Shown piece by piece: positions 37,172 through 46,516 of a stretch of 64,000 nucleotides of DNA (the first letter of the stretch is position 1; the number at the start of each line of letters is the position of its first letter). The stretch is from Aquimarina mytili (lineage in GTDB: Bacteria; Bacteroidota; Bacteroidia; Flavobacteriales; Flavobacteriaceae): contig NZ_JAERQJ010000004.1 of the NCBI RefSeq assembly GCF_016735115.1, positions 186,001 through 250,000 of the forward strand, given 5' to 3'. The position numbers and the translations under genes are program-made. The notes beneath the pieces are model-generated. The model searched no databases and was not told the DNA's origin. It was given only the letters and a program-made list of their open reading frames with translations.

Positions 37172-37452
37172 TTTTTGAGTTTGATTGTATAGGTTTTTAA
37201 TTCGGCTTTTTTGGATGTGGTACGTTATTTGTACTATGCATCTCGTGTTGCGGTATATGTACTTAATTCATTATTCAACACAATAAAAACAAGTTCTGAC
37301 ATTCAGATAGGTTTACGGTTTTTGTCCCTTCAATTTTTGTGAGTGGTTTTAAAAACATAAGCCTTTAGCTAAAAATTATTAACCACTTTCATTGTTATTG
37401 TAATGCTAAAAGCTTTAGATTACAGTGCATTTTGAGTATATTTGATTCGATT

Positions 37453-37740
37453 ATGGGAATATTTAAAACAAGAAAAAATAAAAAATTCAGTTATTCTCCG
37501 CGTTATTGGGATGATAATGGTGAGGGTAGCCCATACCAGATAGAAAACAGGTTTGATAAATTTCGAAATGTTGGAAAGAGTAATAATTTTAAAGACAAGT
37601 TTTCAACGGCTTGGGAAGAATTAAAACAAGGTTCTGACAAGAAGGTGAATCGTAGAGTTTTGTGGATTTTTCTTATACTGCTTTTTCTTTTTTTGTATCT
37701 CATAGATTTTGATTTATCCATATTTACTGCAAGACGATAA
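37453..37740 (+). CDS. Small conserved protein upstream of mutL with a C-terminal membrane anchor
   Basis: 95 residues beginning MGIFKTRKNKKFSYSPRYW, with a basic polar body and one C-terminal transmembrane helix (about 70-88). It is a conserved Flavobacteriia protein often mislabelled 'riboflavin synthase subunit beta', likely from proximity to ribH. An in-frame TTG at 37432 would add seven residues. The stop codon abuts the mutL ATG. Function unknown. Confidence 0.8.
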   Translation: MGIFKTRKNKKFSYSPRYWDDNGEGSPYQIENRFDKFRNVGKSNNFKDKFSTAWEELKQGSDKKVNRRVLWIFLILLFLFLYLIDFDLSIFTARR

Positions 37741-39618
37741 ATGTCTGATATTATTCAACTATTACCAGATCACGTGGCCAACCAGATTGCTGCAGGGGAA
37801 GTGGTTCAAAGACCAGCTTCAGTAGTTAAAGAGTTGCTAGAAAATGCTATTGATGCGCATTCTGATCATATAAAACTAATTATTAAAGAAGCAGGTAAAA
37901 CTCTTATTCAGGTTATTGATAATGGTGTGGGGATGAGTGTTACCGATGCGAGACTTAGCTTTGAGCGTCATGCAACTTCAAAAATAAGAGCAGCAGAAGA
38001 TCTTTTCGAGATTAATACTAAAGGTTTTAGAGGTGAAGCTTTGGCATCCATAGCTGCTATTGCGCATGTTGAGCTTAAAACTAAGCAGGAGAATGCTGAG
38101 GTTGGTACCGAAATTAAAATTGAAGGTAGTGAAGTGATCTCACAAGAGGTGTGTGTTACGCCAAAGGGTACCTCTATTAGTGTTAAGAATTTGTTTTATA
38201 ATATTCCGGCTCGTCGAAATTTTCTGAAATCAAATGCTGTAGAACTACGTCATATCATAGATGAGTTTCACCGTGTTGTTATGGCGCACCCATCAATACG
38301 ATTTGATATGTATCATAATGGGAGTGAGGTTTTTAATTTACCATCGTCTAATCAGCGCCAACGTATTGTAAATATTTTTGGAGGAAAAACAAATGAAAAA
38401 CTAGTACCCATTAAAGAAGAAACTGATCTTGTTGCTATTGGTGGTTTTGTGGGTAAACCCGAATATGCTAAAAGATCACGTGGAGAACAATTTTTCTTTG
38501 TAAATGACCGGTTTATTAAAAGTGGCTATCTAAACCATGCTGTTAATGCTGCTTTTGAAGGCTTGTTGAAAGATAAAGCTCACCCTAGTTATTTTATTTA
38601 TTTGAAAGTAGATCCAAAATCTATCGATATTAATATTCATCCTACAAAAACAGAAATTAAATTTGAAGACGAACATGCATTATATGCTATGTTGCGCTCT
38701 ACTATAAAACATAGTTTAGGACAGTTTAATGTAGCGCCTGTTTTAGATTTTAATCGGGATTCTTCTATGGATACACCATATGAGTATAAAAGTAAGATAG
38801 CTCAGGCACCTACTATTGAAGTGGATCGGGATTTTAATCCATTTAAAGAAGAGAAAAAATCAGTATCAGGTTCTTCCTCTTCAGGTAAAAACTACTCTTC
38901 ATTTAAAAAAGAATCAGCTGGGAGCTGGGAAAACCTATATGTGGGATTAGAATCAGAAATGACTACCCCTAAGTCAACAGAGAATGAATTTTCATCAGTT
39001 GAATTTGAAAGTACCGAAGCTACCGGTTCTTTGTTTGAAGCCGAAGATAAAAAAGTAGGGCACCATACCACATATCAGCTTAGAAAAAAATATATTGTGA
39101 CTACCATTAAAAGTGGAATGGTAATTATAAATCAAAATAGAGCACATCAACGAATCTTATACGAAGAGTTGTTAAAAAATATTACGATGGCTAGTGCTGT
39201 AAGTCAACAATTATTGTTTCCACTTACACTTTCTTTTTCTAAAAAAGAAGTAGCATTACTAGAAACAGTCAAAGAGCAATTAGAGAACACGGGATTTGTG
39301 TTTGGCGAATTGTCTGTGGGAGAGATAGAAATAAAAGCCATACCTTCTGTGGTATCCGAAAAAGAAGTTTCAGTTTTGTTTGAGCAATTGCTAAGTGATC
39401 TCGAAAACGAAGTACCCGATACTGGTTTCTCTCAAACCGATGCATTGGCAAGATCAATTGCCAAGAGTATTGCAATAAGAACAGGAGTAGATTTGGCCCC
39501 AGAGCAACAACAGTATATGGCAAATAGTCTTTTTGCCTGTACAGAACCTACAGTAACACCAGATAATAAGCCGACTTTCATCACGTTAACTGTAGATGAG
39601 ATCGATAAGAAATTTTAA
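37741..39618 (+). CDS. mutL: DNA mismatch repair protein MutL
   Basis: A 625-aa MutL. The GHKL ATPase domain shows ENAIDAHS, DNGVGM, GFRGEALASI and GTSISVKNLFYNIPARRNF; the S5-like domain ends with DINIHPTKTEIKFE. After a Ser-rich linker (about 355-440) the C-terminal dimerisation domain begins. The endonuclease signature DQHA-x2-E-x4-E is altered here: the site reads NQNRAHQRILYE, so Asp, His and Glu ligands are replaced. Starts right after the stop of the previous gene and is followed by two rhomboid genes. Confidence 0.95.
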   Translation: MSDIIQLLPDHVANQIAAGEVVQRPASVVKELLENAIDAHSDHIKLIIKEAGKTLIQVIDNGVGMSVTDARLSFERHATSKIRAAEDLFEINTKGFRGEALASIAAIAHVELKTKQENAEVGTEIKIEGSEVISQEVCVTPKGTSISVKNLFYNIPARRNFLKSNAVELRHIIDEFHRVVMAHPSIRFDMYHNGSEVFNLPSSNQRQRIVNIFGGKTNEKLVPIKEETDLVAIGGFVGKPEYAKRSRGEQFFFVNDRFIKSGYLNHAVNAAFEGLLKDKAHPSYFIYLKVDPKSIDINIHPTKTEIKFEDEHALYAMLRSTIKHSLGQFNVAPVLDFNRDSSMDTPYEYKSKIAQAPTIEVDRDFNPFKEEKKSVSGSSSSGKNYSSFKKESAGSWENLYVGLESEMTTPKSTENEFSSVEFESTEATGSLFEAEDKKVGHHTTYQLRKKYIVTTIKSGMVIINQNRAHQRILYEELLKNITMASAVSQQLLFPLTLSFSKKEVALLETVKEQLENTGFVFGELSVGEIEIKAIPSVVSEKEVSVLFEQLLSDLENEVPDTGFSQTDALARSIAKSIAIRTGVDLAPEQQQYMANSLFACTEPTVTPDNKPTFITLTVDEIDKKF

Positions 39619-39624
39619 TAACAT

Positions 39625-40377
39625 ATGGGGAGAATTACAGAAACGGTAAAAGTCTTATTGATAATAAATATCATTGTTTATATAGGGTCAATTAGCCTTG
39701 GGGATAAAGCCTTTGAGTTATTTGCACTTTGGTTCCCTAAAAATGATAATTTCCAAATATGGCAAATAATCTCGCATATGTTTATGCATGCAAGTACAGG
39801 CCATATCTTTTTCAATATGTTTGCTCTCTATATGTTTGGTAGTCATCTTGAGAACTTTATTGGTAAAAATAAATTTCTTTTCATTTATTTCTTTTCTGGA
39901 TTGGGAGCAGTTGGCTTTCAAATTCTATTTACGTATTTTCAATTCAATCCTGGATATCAGGCGTATATTGAAGCCGGGTTTTCGCCTGCAGAGGTTACCA
40001 AATTTATACAAGAGGCTATAGCATCTGAACAGTTTAGAGTATACCCCAATATACCACAAGAAATGACACAAAAAATGATCGGGGCATATGTGTCTCCGAT
40101 GGTAGGGGCTTCTGGAGCTATCTTTGGGGTTCTTGCAGCATTTGCAGTTTTGTTTCCTAATTTACCTTTATACATTATGTTTATTCCTATACCCATCAAA
40201 GCAAAATATTTAATAGGTGGATATTTCTTATTAGATTTATATGGTGGAATTACTGGGCAAGCCATTTTAGGGCCTTCTAATGTAGCACATTGGGCACATA
40301 TTGGAGGTGCAGTTATTGGTTTTATTACCATGTGGTACTGGAAAAAGAATTCGTTTAATCAACATCGTTGGTACTAA
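39625..40377 (+). CDS. Rhomboid-family intramembrane serine protease 1
   Basis: 250 residues, six or seven transmembrane helices. Rhomboid motifs: HMFMHASTGHIFFNMFALYMFG (H-x-x-x-N), catalytic Ser in VGASGAIFG and catalytic His in AHWAHIGGA. Cleaves membrane proteins within the bilayer. A longer insertion (about 100-150) separates the second and fourth helices. The next gene overlaps by one base (TAATG). Confidence 0.93.
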   Translation: MGRITETVKVLLIINIIVYIGSISLGDKAFELFALWFPKNDNFQIWQIISHMFMHASTGHIFFNMFALYMFGSHLENFIGKNKFLFIYFFSGLGAVGFQILFTYFQFNPGYQAYIEAGFSPAEVTKFIQEAIASEQFRVYPNIPQEMTQKMIGAYVSPMVGASGAIFGVLAAFAVLFPNLPLYIMFIPIPIKAKYLIGGYFLLDLYGGITGQAILGPSNVAHWAHIGGAVIGFITMWYWKKNSFNQHRWY

Positions 40378-41276
40378 TGTCGTTAATAGATGATCTAAGA
40401 TTAAAATTTAAAACTATTTCAGTTGTTGAGAAACTGATAGTTGCTAATGTTTTAGTATTTATACTATTTCATGTCTTCAAAACTTTTGGTTTTCTTTTTA
40501 ATTCAAATATTGAATTAATGGATTGGTTTACTTTTCCTAAACAGTTTGATAGTTATTTAACAAAACCTTGGTCAGTTATTACTTATGCTTTTTTACATGC
40601 AGGTATATGGCATATAGCTTCTAATATGATTATATTATATTTTTCAGGAAGGTATTTTGTTACCTATTTGTCTGGTAAAAGAGTACTTACTGTATATTTT
40701 TTAGGTGCTATTTTTGGAGCTTTTCTTTATATGATTTCGTATAATTTCTTTCCAGCTTTTTCTGGTACTGGAAATATTCCTCTTGTTGGCGCTTCTGCAT
40801 CGGTAATGGCAATATTAATTGCAGTAGCTACTTATATTCCCTACATGACAGTTAGATTAATGTTTTTAGGTAGTATTAAGTTTTGGTGGATAGCTGCTTT
40901 TTTTGTGATATTAGATATAGTGCAGATCCCTGCTGGTAATGCAGGAGGACATATAGCCCATTTAGGAGGTGCTCTATTTGGATATTTATACGCCGTTCAG
41001 CTTAAAAAAGGAAATGATATTGGAGCCTGGTTTGAAAAAATTATGGATAGCTTGATACGTTTATTTAAACCTGGAAAGAAAAAAAGCCCATTAAAAACGG
41101 TACATAAATCTAAAACATATAAAAAGACTCCTAAGAAGGCCAAGCCATCTTCAGCTAAAAATAAAAATCCGAATCAAGCAAGAATAGATGCTATTTTGGA
41201 TAAAATAAGTAAAAGTGGATATGATAGCTTAACCAAAGAAGAAAAGGATTTTTTGTTTAAAGCAGGTAAAGAATAG
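40377..41276 (+). CDS. Rhomboid-family intramembrane serine protease 2
   Basis: 299 residues. Motifs FLHAGIWHIASNMIILYFSG, catalytic Ser in VGASASVMA and His in GHIAHLGGALFG are intact. A Lys-rich cytosolic tail (about 225-299) ends in the amphipathic RIDAILDKISKSGYDSLTKEE motif seen in rhomboids of Bacteroidota. The ATG overlaps the stop of the first rhomboid gene (TAATG), so translation is coupled. Confidence 0.93.
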   Translation: MSLIDDLRLKFKTISVVEKLIVANVLVFILFHVFKTFGFLFNSNIELMDWFTFPKQFDSYLTKPWSVITYAFLHAGIWHIASNMIILYFSGRYFVTYLSGKRVLTVYFLGAIFGAFLYMISYNFFPAFSGTGNIPLVGASASVMAILIAVATYIPYMTVRLMFLGSIKFWWIAAFFVILDIVQIPAGNAGGHIAHLGGALFGYLYAVQLKKGNDIGAWFEKIMDSLIRLFKPGKKKSPLKTVHKSKTYKKTPKKAKPSSAKNKNPNQARIDAILDKISKSGYDSLTKEEKDFLFKAGKE

Positions 41277-41289
41277 GAGAGTTACAGGT

Positions 41290-42309
41290 ATGGGGGCTTT
41301 GATCAACAAGATTATTTTTGTTATTAATTCTTTAGCAGCTTTTGCTTTACTGCTTTCTTATCTATTGCCTTATGTGTCTCCAAAAATGTTTCCGTTATTA
41401 TCGGTATTAAGTTTAGCAGTACCTATTTTAATAGTAATAAACATCTTGTTTTTAGTATTCTGGGCAGTTCAACTAAATAAAAAGCTAATCCTTTCTTTGG
41501 TGATACTCATTTTAGGAATATCACATGTTTCTTCATTATATAAACTAAAAGGTAAAACATCTGAGGAAATTGATGATAACAGCCTTTCTTTATTAAGTTT
41601 TAATGTTCGCAGTTTTAATCGATTTGAGTGGATTGACTCTAAATCGATACCACAAGATATTTCTAAATTAATACGAGAACAACAACCTGATATATTTTGT
41701 GCACAAGAGTATTATAATAACCCAGACACCAATTTTAGTCATTACCCGTATAAGTATGAGAACTTTAACAATGATAATGGAGAATTAGCATTGGTTATAT
41801 TTTCAAAATTTCCGATAATTAATAAGGGATCTTTACAGTTTAAAAAAACTGCCAATAATATCATTTTTGCTGATATAGTGATAAAAGAGGATACATTACG
41901 GGTATATAATGTACACCTTCAATCTCATAAAATAAGTTCTAATACAGAACGGTTAGCTAAAACAGACTCTCAAAAACTTTTGAATAGAATTCAGGTTTCT
42001 TTTGAAAAGCAACAAGAGCAAATAGAAATACTAATTGAGCATATCAAAAAATCACCTCACAAAAATATAGTAATGGGTGATTTTAATAATACAGCCTACT
42101 CTTATGTGTATAATAAAGTACGGTCTGAAGGGTTAATAGATACTTTTAAAGAAGCGGGTCGGGGGTTTGGTAAAACTTTTGAGTTTGATCTTTTTCCTGT
42201 GAGAATAGACTTTATTTTGGTAGCAGAGGCTTTTGAGGTTTTAGAATTTAAAACCTTTTATAAAAGATTCTCTGATCATTACGCTATATTCTCAAGACTA
42301 AAAATCTAA
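41290..42309 (+). CDS. Membrane-anchored endonuclease/exonuclease/phosphatase-fold protein
   Basis: 339 residues with three N-terminal transmembrane segments (about 5-95) and a C-terminal EEP domain: LLSFNVRSFNR, QPDIFCAQEYY (metal-binding Glu), NIVMGDFNNTAYS and RIDFILVAEAFE ending in SDHYAIFSRLKI. Probable periplasmic-facing nuclease or phosphodiesterase. Follows the rhomboid genes with 13 bases between and is likely in the mutL operon. Confidence 0.88.
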   Translation: MGALINKIIFVINSLAAFALLLSYLLPYVSPKMFPLLSVLSLAVPILIVINILFLVFWAVQLNKKLILSLVILILGISHVSSLYKLKGKTSEEIDDNSLSLLSFNVRSFNRFEWIDSKSIPQDISKLIREQQPDIFCAQEYYNNPDTNFSHYPYKYENFNNDNGELALVIFSKFPIINKGSLQFKKTANNIIFADIVIKEDTLRVYNVHLQSHKISSNTERLAKTDSQKLLNRIQVSFEKQQEQIEILIEHIKKSPHKNIVMGDFNNTAYSYVYNKVRSEGLIDTFKEAGRGFGKTFEFDLFPVRIDFILVAEAFEVLEFKTFYKRFSDHYAIFSRLKI

Positions 42310-42348
42310 GACTAAAAATTTATTACTCATCTTTACTACTCATCTTTA

Positions 42349-43110
42349 CTACTCTTCTAAACGATCAGATTCTTTGGCCATTTGTTTTTCCCAATCTTTA
42401 GGAAAAATCGCATGCCCATTTTTTACCATAAGTTTCATTTTTTCTTTTACAGCATCTTGTATTGCTGCAGGTAATAAATAAAATTTCTTATTGATTTTAG
42501 TAAACCTACCACCAATGATATCACTATTTTGATGTTTAATTGAGACTCTTTTTTTGTTATGATATATTAAGATTTTAACTCTACCGTCTTTGTACATATC
42601 CTGACCTGTAGTGCCATACGTTAATACTAGGTTTACCAGACCATCATTATTAAGATCTGATATTTCTGAATACTGATTCCAAAAACCAATAGAAGTTTCC
42701 CAATCATCATCTATTTCACCAGTAACTGTGTATCTCTTTTTTAATTGATTGTTTTTGTTCGTTACATTTAATGCATAGATGTTATCATATAAAGTGTCCT
42801 TTTCTTCATTGATTCCTTGCATATGATCCGTTAATAAAAGATAGTATTCTCCAGATTTATCCTTATAGGAATATGCTTGATAGAGATCATTAGAGATACC
42901 TAGCCGATTTTGATTTCGTCTTGTAAAAATTGAAGAAATCTCTTTTTTAGAAAGCTTATGTGCAATTTTTGAATCCATGGGTATAGGATCATACTTTTGT
43001 ATAGGGGCTGCAATAATTGCCTTTTGCTCGGTTATTTGCTCGGGTTTCTGTGTTTGTTTTTTACATGAGCATATAGATAAAAGTAAGACTAAAAATAAAA
43101 ATCTCATCAT
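42349..43110 (-). CDS. Lipoprotein, possibly surface-polysaccharide related
   Basis: 253 residues with a lipobox (LSICSC) near residue 15. The mature domain has a DLNNDGLVNLVLTYGTTG segment like an EF-hand/FG-GAP type calcium loop and a conserved end (INKKFYLLPAAIQDAVKEKM...IFPKDWEKQMAKE). I recall relatives labelled 'M949_RS01915 family surface polysaccharide biosynthesis protein', but the function is untested. ATG at 43107 is also possible. Converges with the EEP gene across a direct-repeat tract (TACTACTCATCTTT twice, 42328-42355). Confidence 0.65.
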   Translation of the reverse strand: MMRFLFLVLLLSICSCKKQTQKPEQITEQKAIIAAPIQKYDPIPMDSKIAHKLSKKEISSIFTRRNQNRLGISNDLYQAYSYKDKSGEYYLLLTDHMQGINEEKDTLYDNIYALNVTNKNNQLKKRYTVTGEIDDDWETSIGFWNQYSEISDLNNDGLVNLVLTYGTTGQDMYKDGRVKILIYHNKKRVSIKHQNSDIIGGRFTKINKKFYLLPAAIQDAVKEKMKLMVKNGHAIFPKDWEKQMAKESDRLEE

Positions 43111-43200
43111 AATCAAATCAAATTTAAAAAGAAGTTAATACTGGTTGTTTTGTACTAAATGTAAAAAATATTTTACAAAAAGGATTATTATGGCTAAAAT

Positions 43201-43509
43201 TTACATCATCCAGCAGTCTAGCTGATCGGTAATAATATGCCATAATAACGCTAAACCTATAATGCGTGTCTTCGAGAAAAATAGCATTGATATATACACC
43301 AAAATAGCATAATAACTGTGTAAAGGATGAAATCCAATACTACATCGATTTGGATCAAAAATAGGATTGGCAACAAGATGATCTAGATCAATTAGCATAG
43401 TCGTAAGAAAGATGAAGTATACTTTTTTCCATTGTTTTGGGTAAAAAAGCAACAAGAATAAGAGAGGAAAAATGAAATGCAATCCGTAGTGTAGTAAGGG
43501 GCGAGACAT
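43201..43509 (-). CDS. DUF6122 membrane protein
   Basis: 102 residues, three or four transmembrane segments. The motif MLIDLDHLVANPIFDPNRCSIGFHPLHSY with conserved Asp/His resembles LexA-binding or DUF457-type membrane hydrolases and is the DUF6122 family. Its ATG touches the last base of the wbqC stop, so it is the final gene of the parA-to-DUF6122 operon. Confidence 0.85.
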   Translation of the reverse strand: MSRPLLHYGLHFIFPLLFLLLFYPKQWKKVYFIFLTTMLIDLDHLVANPIFDPNRCSIGFHPLHSYYAILVYISMLFFSKTRIIGLALLWHIITDQLDCWMM

Positions 43510-44132
43510 TAAAAAATAGTTTGATTCTCGAGATAAGTTAGCGCATTAGTGCCTTCATTAAATAATAGATCCAAAATAGAGAGATTAGGAATAAAACCCT
43601 GTTTTTCTGTAAAAACTTGAATATAAGATTCTAAATTGTAGGGTTTTTCTTTTTTAGCATTAACCAATTCTCTTTTGTCAATAATCTCTTTAGGAGTCTT
43701 GATGTATTCTTTTGTTTTGGTAAAACCAGACTCTAGCTGAAGGCAATCAAAAACAGCTTGCATGCATTCATAATTAAAATCTAACAGAAATTCTTTCTTT
43801 TTATTGAATAAAAAAATAAACTCATCCTCGTAATACTCAAAGAAAGGTGAGGTCCTGTATGCTGTTTCTAATGATTTCCAATGTAATGTTTGCCACTCGA
43901 AATCATTCTCGATTCTTACATCTTTATAAAGCTGTCTTCCTTGTTTTCCGGTATGTTTGATCGGGATAGTTAATAGAAGCTTTCCATTAGCACCATAGAT
44001 ATATGTGCGATTACGATACGTTTGTTTTTGATAATTATCTTCGTTTTCAAAAACAATCGCATCTGATTGTGCTATAGCCGCATATTGAGTTATAGACCCA
44101 AAATACATCGGATGGAGTAGGGTAGTTTTCAA
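43509..44132 (-). CDS. WbqC family protein
   Basis: A 207-aa WbqC-like protein: LHPMYFGSITQYAAIAQSD near the N-terminus, then NRTYIYGANGKLLLTIPIKHTGK and a helical C-terminal half. WbqC relatives are linked to O-antigen/sugar-amine metabolism; here they sit constantly next to lepB in Flavobacteriia. Function in this context unknown. Confidence 0.9.
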   Translation of the reverse strand: MKTTLLHPMYFGSITQYAAIAQSDAIVFENEDNYQKQTYRNRTYIYGANGKLLLTIPIKHTGKQGRQLYKDVRIENDFEWQTLHWKSLETAYRTSPFFEYYEDEFIFLFNKKKEFLLDFNYECMQAVFDCLQLESGFTKTKEYIKTPKEIIDKRELVNAKKEKPYNLESYIQVFTEKQGFIPNLSILDLLFNEGTNALTYLENQTIF

Positions 44133-44147
44133 TTTTTATTTTTGATG

Positions 44148-45716
44148 TTACGCTCCTTTTTTTCTCTTTCTGTATTGGTTATAAATGACCCATCCAAAGA
44201 GTACAATTAAAAAATATTTAAAATAAGAAATAGGCTCGCCACTACCTCCAACGGTCGTAAACATTCTTTCCCATCGTATCTTATTAAACAGTCCTTTTGC
44301 ATTGGTGTCCCAACTAAACCATATAAACACAGGTTTACCAACAATATGGTTGGCAGGTACATATCCCCATACACGACTATCTTCACTATTATGGCGATTA
44401 TCTCCCATCATCCAATAATAATCTTGTTTAAACGTGTATGTATCTATAGGAGTTCCATTCAGTAATATTTGAGTTCCGTTCACAGAAAGTTTATTGCCAA
44501 TACCTAGTTCTGAGCCTTCATATACTTCAATAATCCTTCTATACAAAGAAAAACTTTTAAGATCCATTTTCACCGTCTTACCTGCTTCTGGGATATAAAT
44601 CGGTCCAAAGTTATCAGAATTCCAGTTCACTTTCCCATTGTTGGGGAAAATGCCAGGATCTTTTTGGCCTTTTGGAGCTATCACTCTTTGGATATCTGCT
44701 ACATTGGGATGGTTTTTAAATTTAGTGGCGGCATCCTCTGTAATGCATTGTGCTTCAAAAAATTGTTCGTTATACCCAAATTCATTGGACTTGATTTTAT
44801 AACGATTATAGAGGTTTTGCATGTTAAAGCTACTACCTTTTGTAGTTCCAGTGTGTCTAAACTGTAATTGAGCACGATCGGGTAGCTGATTCTTTTCACC
44901 GTTAATGTGCACATATCCATCAACAACAGATAGCGAATCGCCAGGTACGCCTACACAACGCTTTACATAATTCGATTTTTTATCGATTGGTTTATAAAAA
45001 CTCTTTTTGGATCGATCTCTAAAAAAGCGTACAGTATCTATGGGCCAGCTAAATACTACAATATCATTACGTTTAATATCTTGAAAACCAGGTAATCTAA
45101 AATATGGATATTGTGGTGAACTGGTATATGATTTTGTTCTCACTACCGGAATGGTATCATGCACCATAGGAAACGATACAGCAGTCATGGGAGTACGAGC
45201 CCCATAATGAAATTTACTCACGAATAGAAAATCTCCTACGAGTAGTGTTCTCTCAAGTGATCCGGTTGGAATGGTATAGGGTTGCATAAAATAAGTATGC
45301 ACTATGGTAGCAGCGACTACTGCAAATAAGATAGAGCTGATCCATTCTCCAGTTGCAGTTGTTGGTTTTAGGCTACGGTCTTGGATATAGTTAACATCCA
45401 ACATATAATTAACATGGAAAATGTAAAAACCGAGAGTTACTACTACGAGAATAGTATCGGTGGTAGAATTTTTACCAAAACTTCTAATCGTTTCTACCCA
45501 AATTACTGGTAGCATTATTACGTTGATTACCGGAATAAACAATAATATGACCCACCACCATGGGCGGTTTATAATTTTCATTAGTACAACCGTATTATAT
45601 ACAGGTACTAGAGCTTCCCAAGCTTTTCTACCTGCTTTAGTATATAATTTCCAGGTTCCTAGAAAATGAATTACCTGTAGTATCAGGAAAAAAATAAACC
45701 ATTCTGTTAGTATCAT
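44148..45716 (-). CDS. lepB: Signal peptidase I
   Basis: A 522-aa type I signal peptidase, longer than the E. coli enzyme because of an N-terminal DUF5684-like membrane region (three helices, about 1-110) and a large insert. The catalytic Ser is in PTGSLERTLLVGD (about residue 151) and the Lys in SNYVKRCVGVPGDSL; box E is GDNRHNSEDSRVWGYV. It removes signal peptides of exported proteins. Part of the dapB-lepB-wbqC run. Confidence 0.95.
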   Translation of the reverse strand: MILTEWFIFFLILQVIHFLGTWKLYTKAGRKAWEALVPVYNTVVLMKIINRPWWWVILLFIPVINVIMLPVIWVETIRSFGKNSTTDTILVVVTLGFYIFHVNYMLDVNYIQDRSLKPTTATGEWISSILFAVVAATIVHTYFMQPYTIPTGSLERTLLVGDFLFVSKFHYGARTPMTAVSFPMVHDTIPVVRTKSYTSSPQYPYFRLPGFQDIKRNDIVVFSWPIDTVRFFRDRSKKSFYKPIDKKSNYVKRCVGVPGDSLSVVDGYVHINGEKNQLPDRAQLQFRHTGTTKGSSFNMQNLYNRYKIKSNEFGYNEQFFEAQCITEDAATKFKNHPNVADIQRVIAPKGQKDPGIFPNNGKVNWNSDNFGPIYIPEAGKTVKMDLKSFSLYRRIIEVYEGSELGIGNKLSVNGTQILLNGTPIDTYTFKQDYYWMMGDNRHNSEDSRVWGYVPANHIVGKPVFIWFSWDTNAKGLFNKIRWERMFTTVGGSGEPISYFKYFLIVLFGWVIYNQYRKRKKGA

Positions 45717-45767
45717 CTCTAATATTTTTAAGTATAAGTACTTCTAATGTACAAAGTGTTACATTTT

Positions 45768-46466
45768 TTATAGTCCTAAAACGTCTTTCATTCCAAAAAC
45801 TCCTGTTTTGTCGGAAAGCCATTCAGCTGCTACCACAGCACCTAGGGCAAACCCATTTCGGTTATGAGCCGTATGCTTAATTTCTATATCATCTACCTCA
45901 GAAGAATACAGTACGGTGTGGGTGCCGGGTACTTTATCAATTCTTTTTGCTGATATAGGAATAGTATTTTGATCACCTTGTTCAAGTTTCCAGTTTTTTT
46001 TATCCGTATTTTCTATAATTCCTTCGGCTAAAGTAATGGCTGTTCCACTTGGCGCATCAAGCTTTTCAGTATGATGTATTTCTTCCATTGCAATCGTATA
46101 CCCATCTAAAGGGGCCATCATTTTTGCTAACTTCTTATTGAGTTCAAAAAAGAGGTTTACTCCTAAGCTATAATTAGAAGCATAAATAAAGCTACCCTTT
46201 TTCTCTTTGCAAAGATTAACGATCATTTCATAATACTCCAACCACCCAGTTGTACCAGATACCACAGGTACTCTGGCATTAAAGCAATTTGTGATGTTGT
46301 TAACGGCTGCAGAAGGAATACTGAAGTCAATTGCAACATCGATATCGGATAGATCATATGTAGTATCATCTTTATCTACTTTTAATGCGATGATATGGCC
46401 TCTTTGTACTGCAATTTTTTCAATGGTTTTACCCATTTTACCATATCCAAGAAGTGCGATTTTCAT
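45768..46466 (-). CDS. dapB: 4-hydroxy-tetrahydrodipicolinate reductase
   Basis: A 232-aa DapB of the lysine/diaminopimelate pathway. NAD(P)-binding GYGKMGKTIEKIA at the N-terminus, substrate-binding EEIHHTEKLDAPSGTA (about 145-160) and GTTGWLE are diagnostic. Cytosolic; supplies meso-DAP for peptidoglycan. Confidence 0.96.
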   Translation of the reverse strand: MKIALLGYGKMGKTIEKIAVQRGHIIALKVDKDDTTYDLSDIDVAIDFSIPSAAVNNITNCFNARVPVVSGTTGWLEYYEMIVNLCKEKKGSFIYASNYSLGVNLFFELNKKLAKMMAPLDGYTIAMEEIHHTEKLDAPSGTAITLAEGIIENTDKKNWKLEQGDQNTIPISAKRIDKVPGTHTVLYSSEVDDIEIKHTAHNRNGFALGAVVAAEWLSDKTGVFGMKDVLGL

Positions 46467-46516
46467 ATTGTAGTTGCTAGTGTATATTGTTATTAGGTGA
46501 TTTGTGTGCTAAATGC

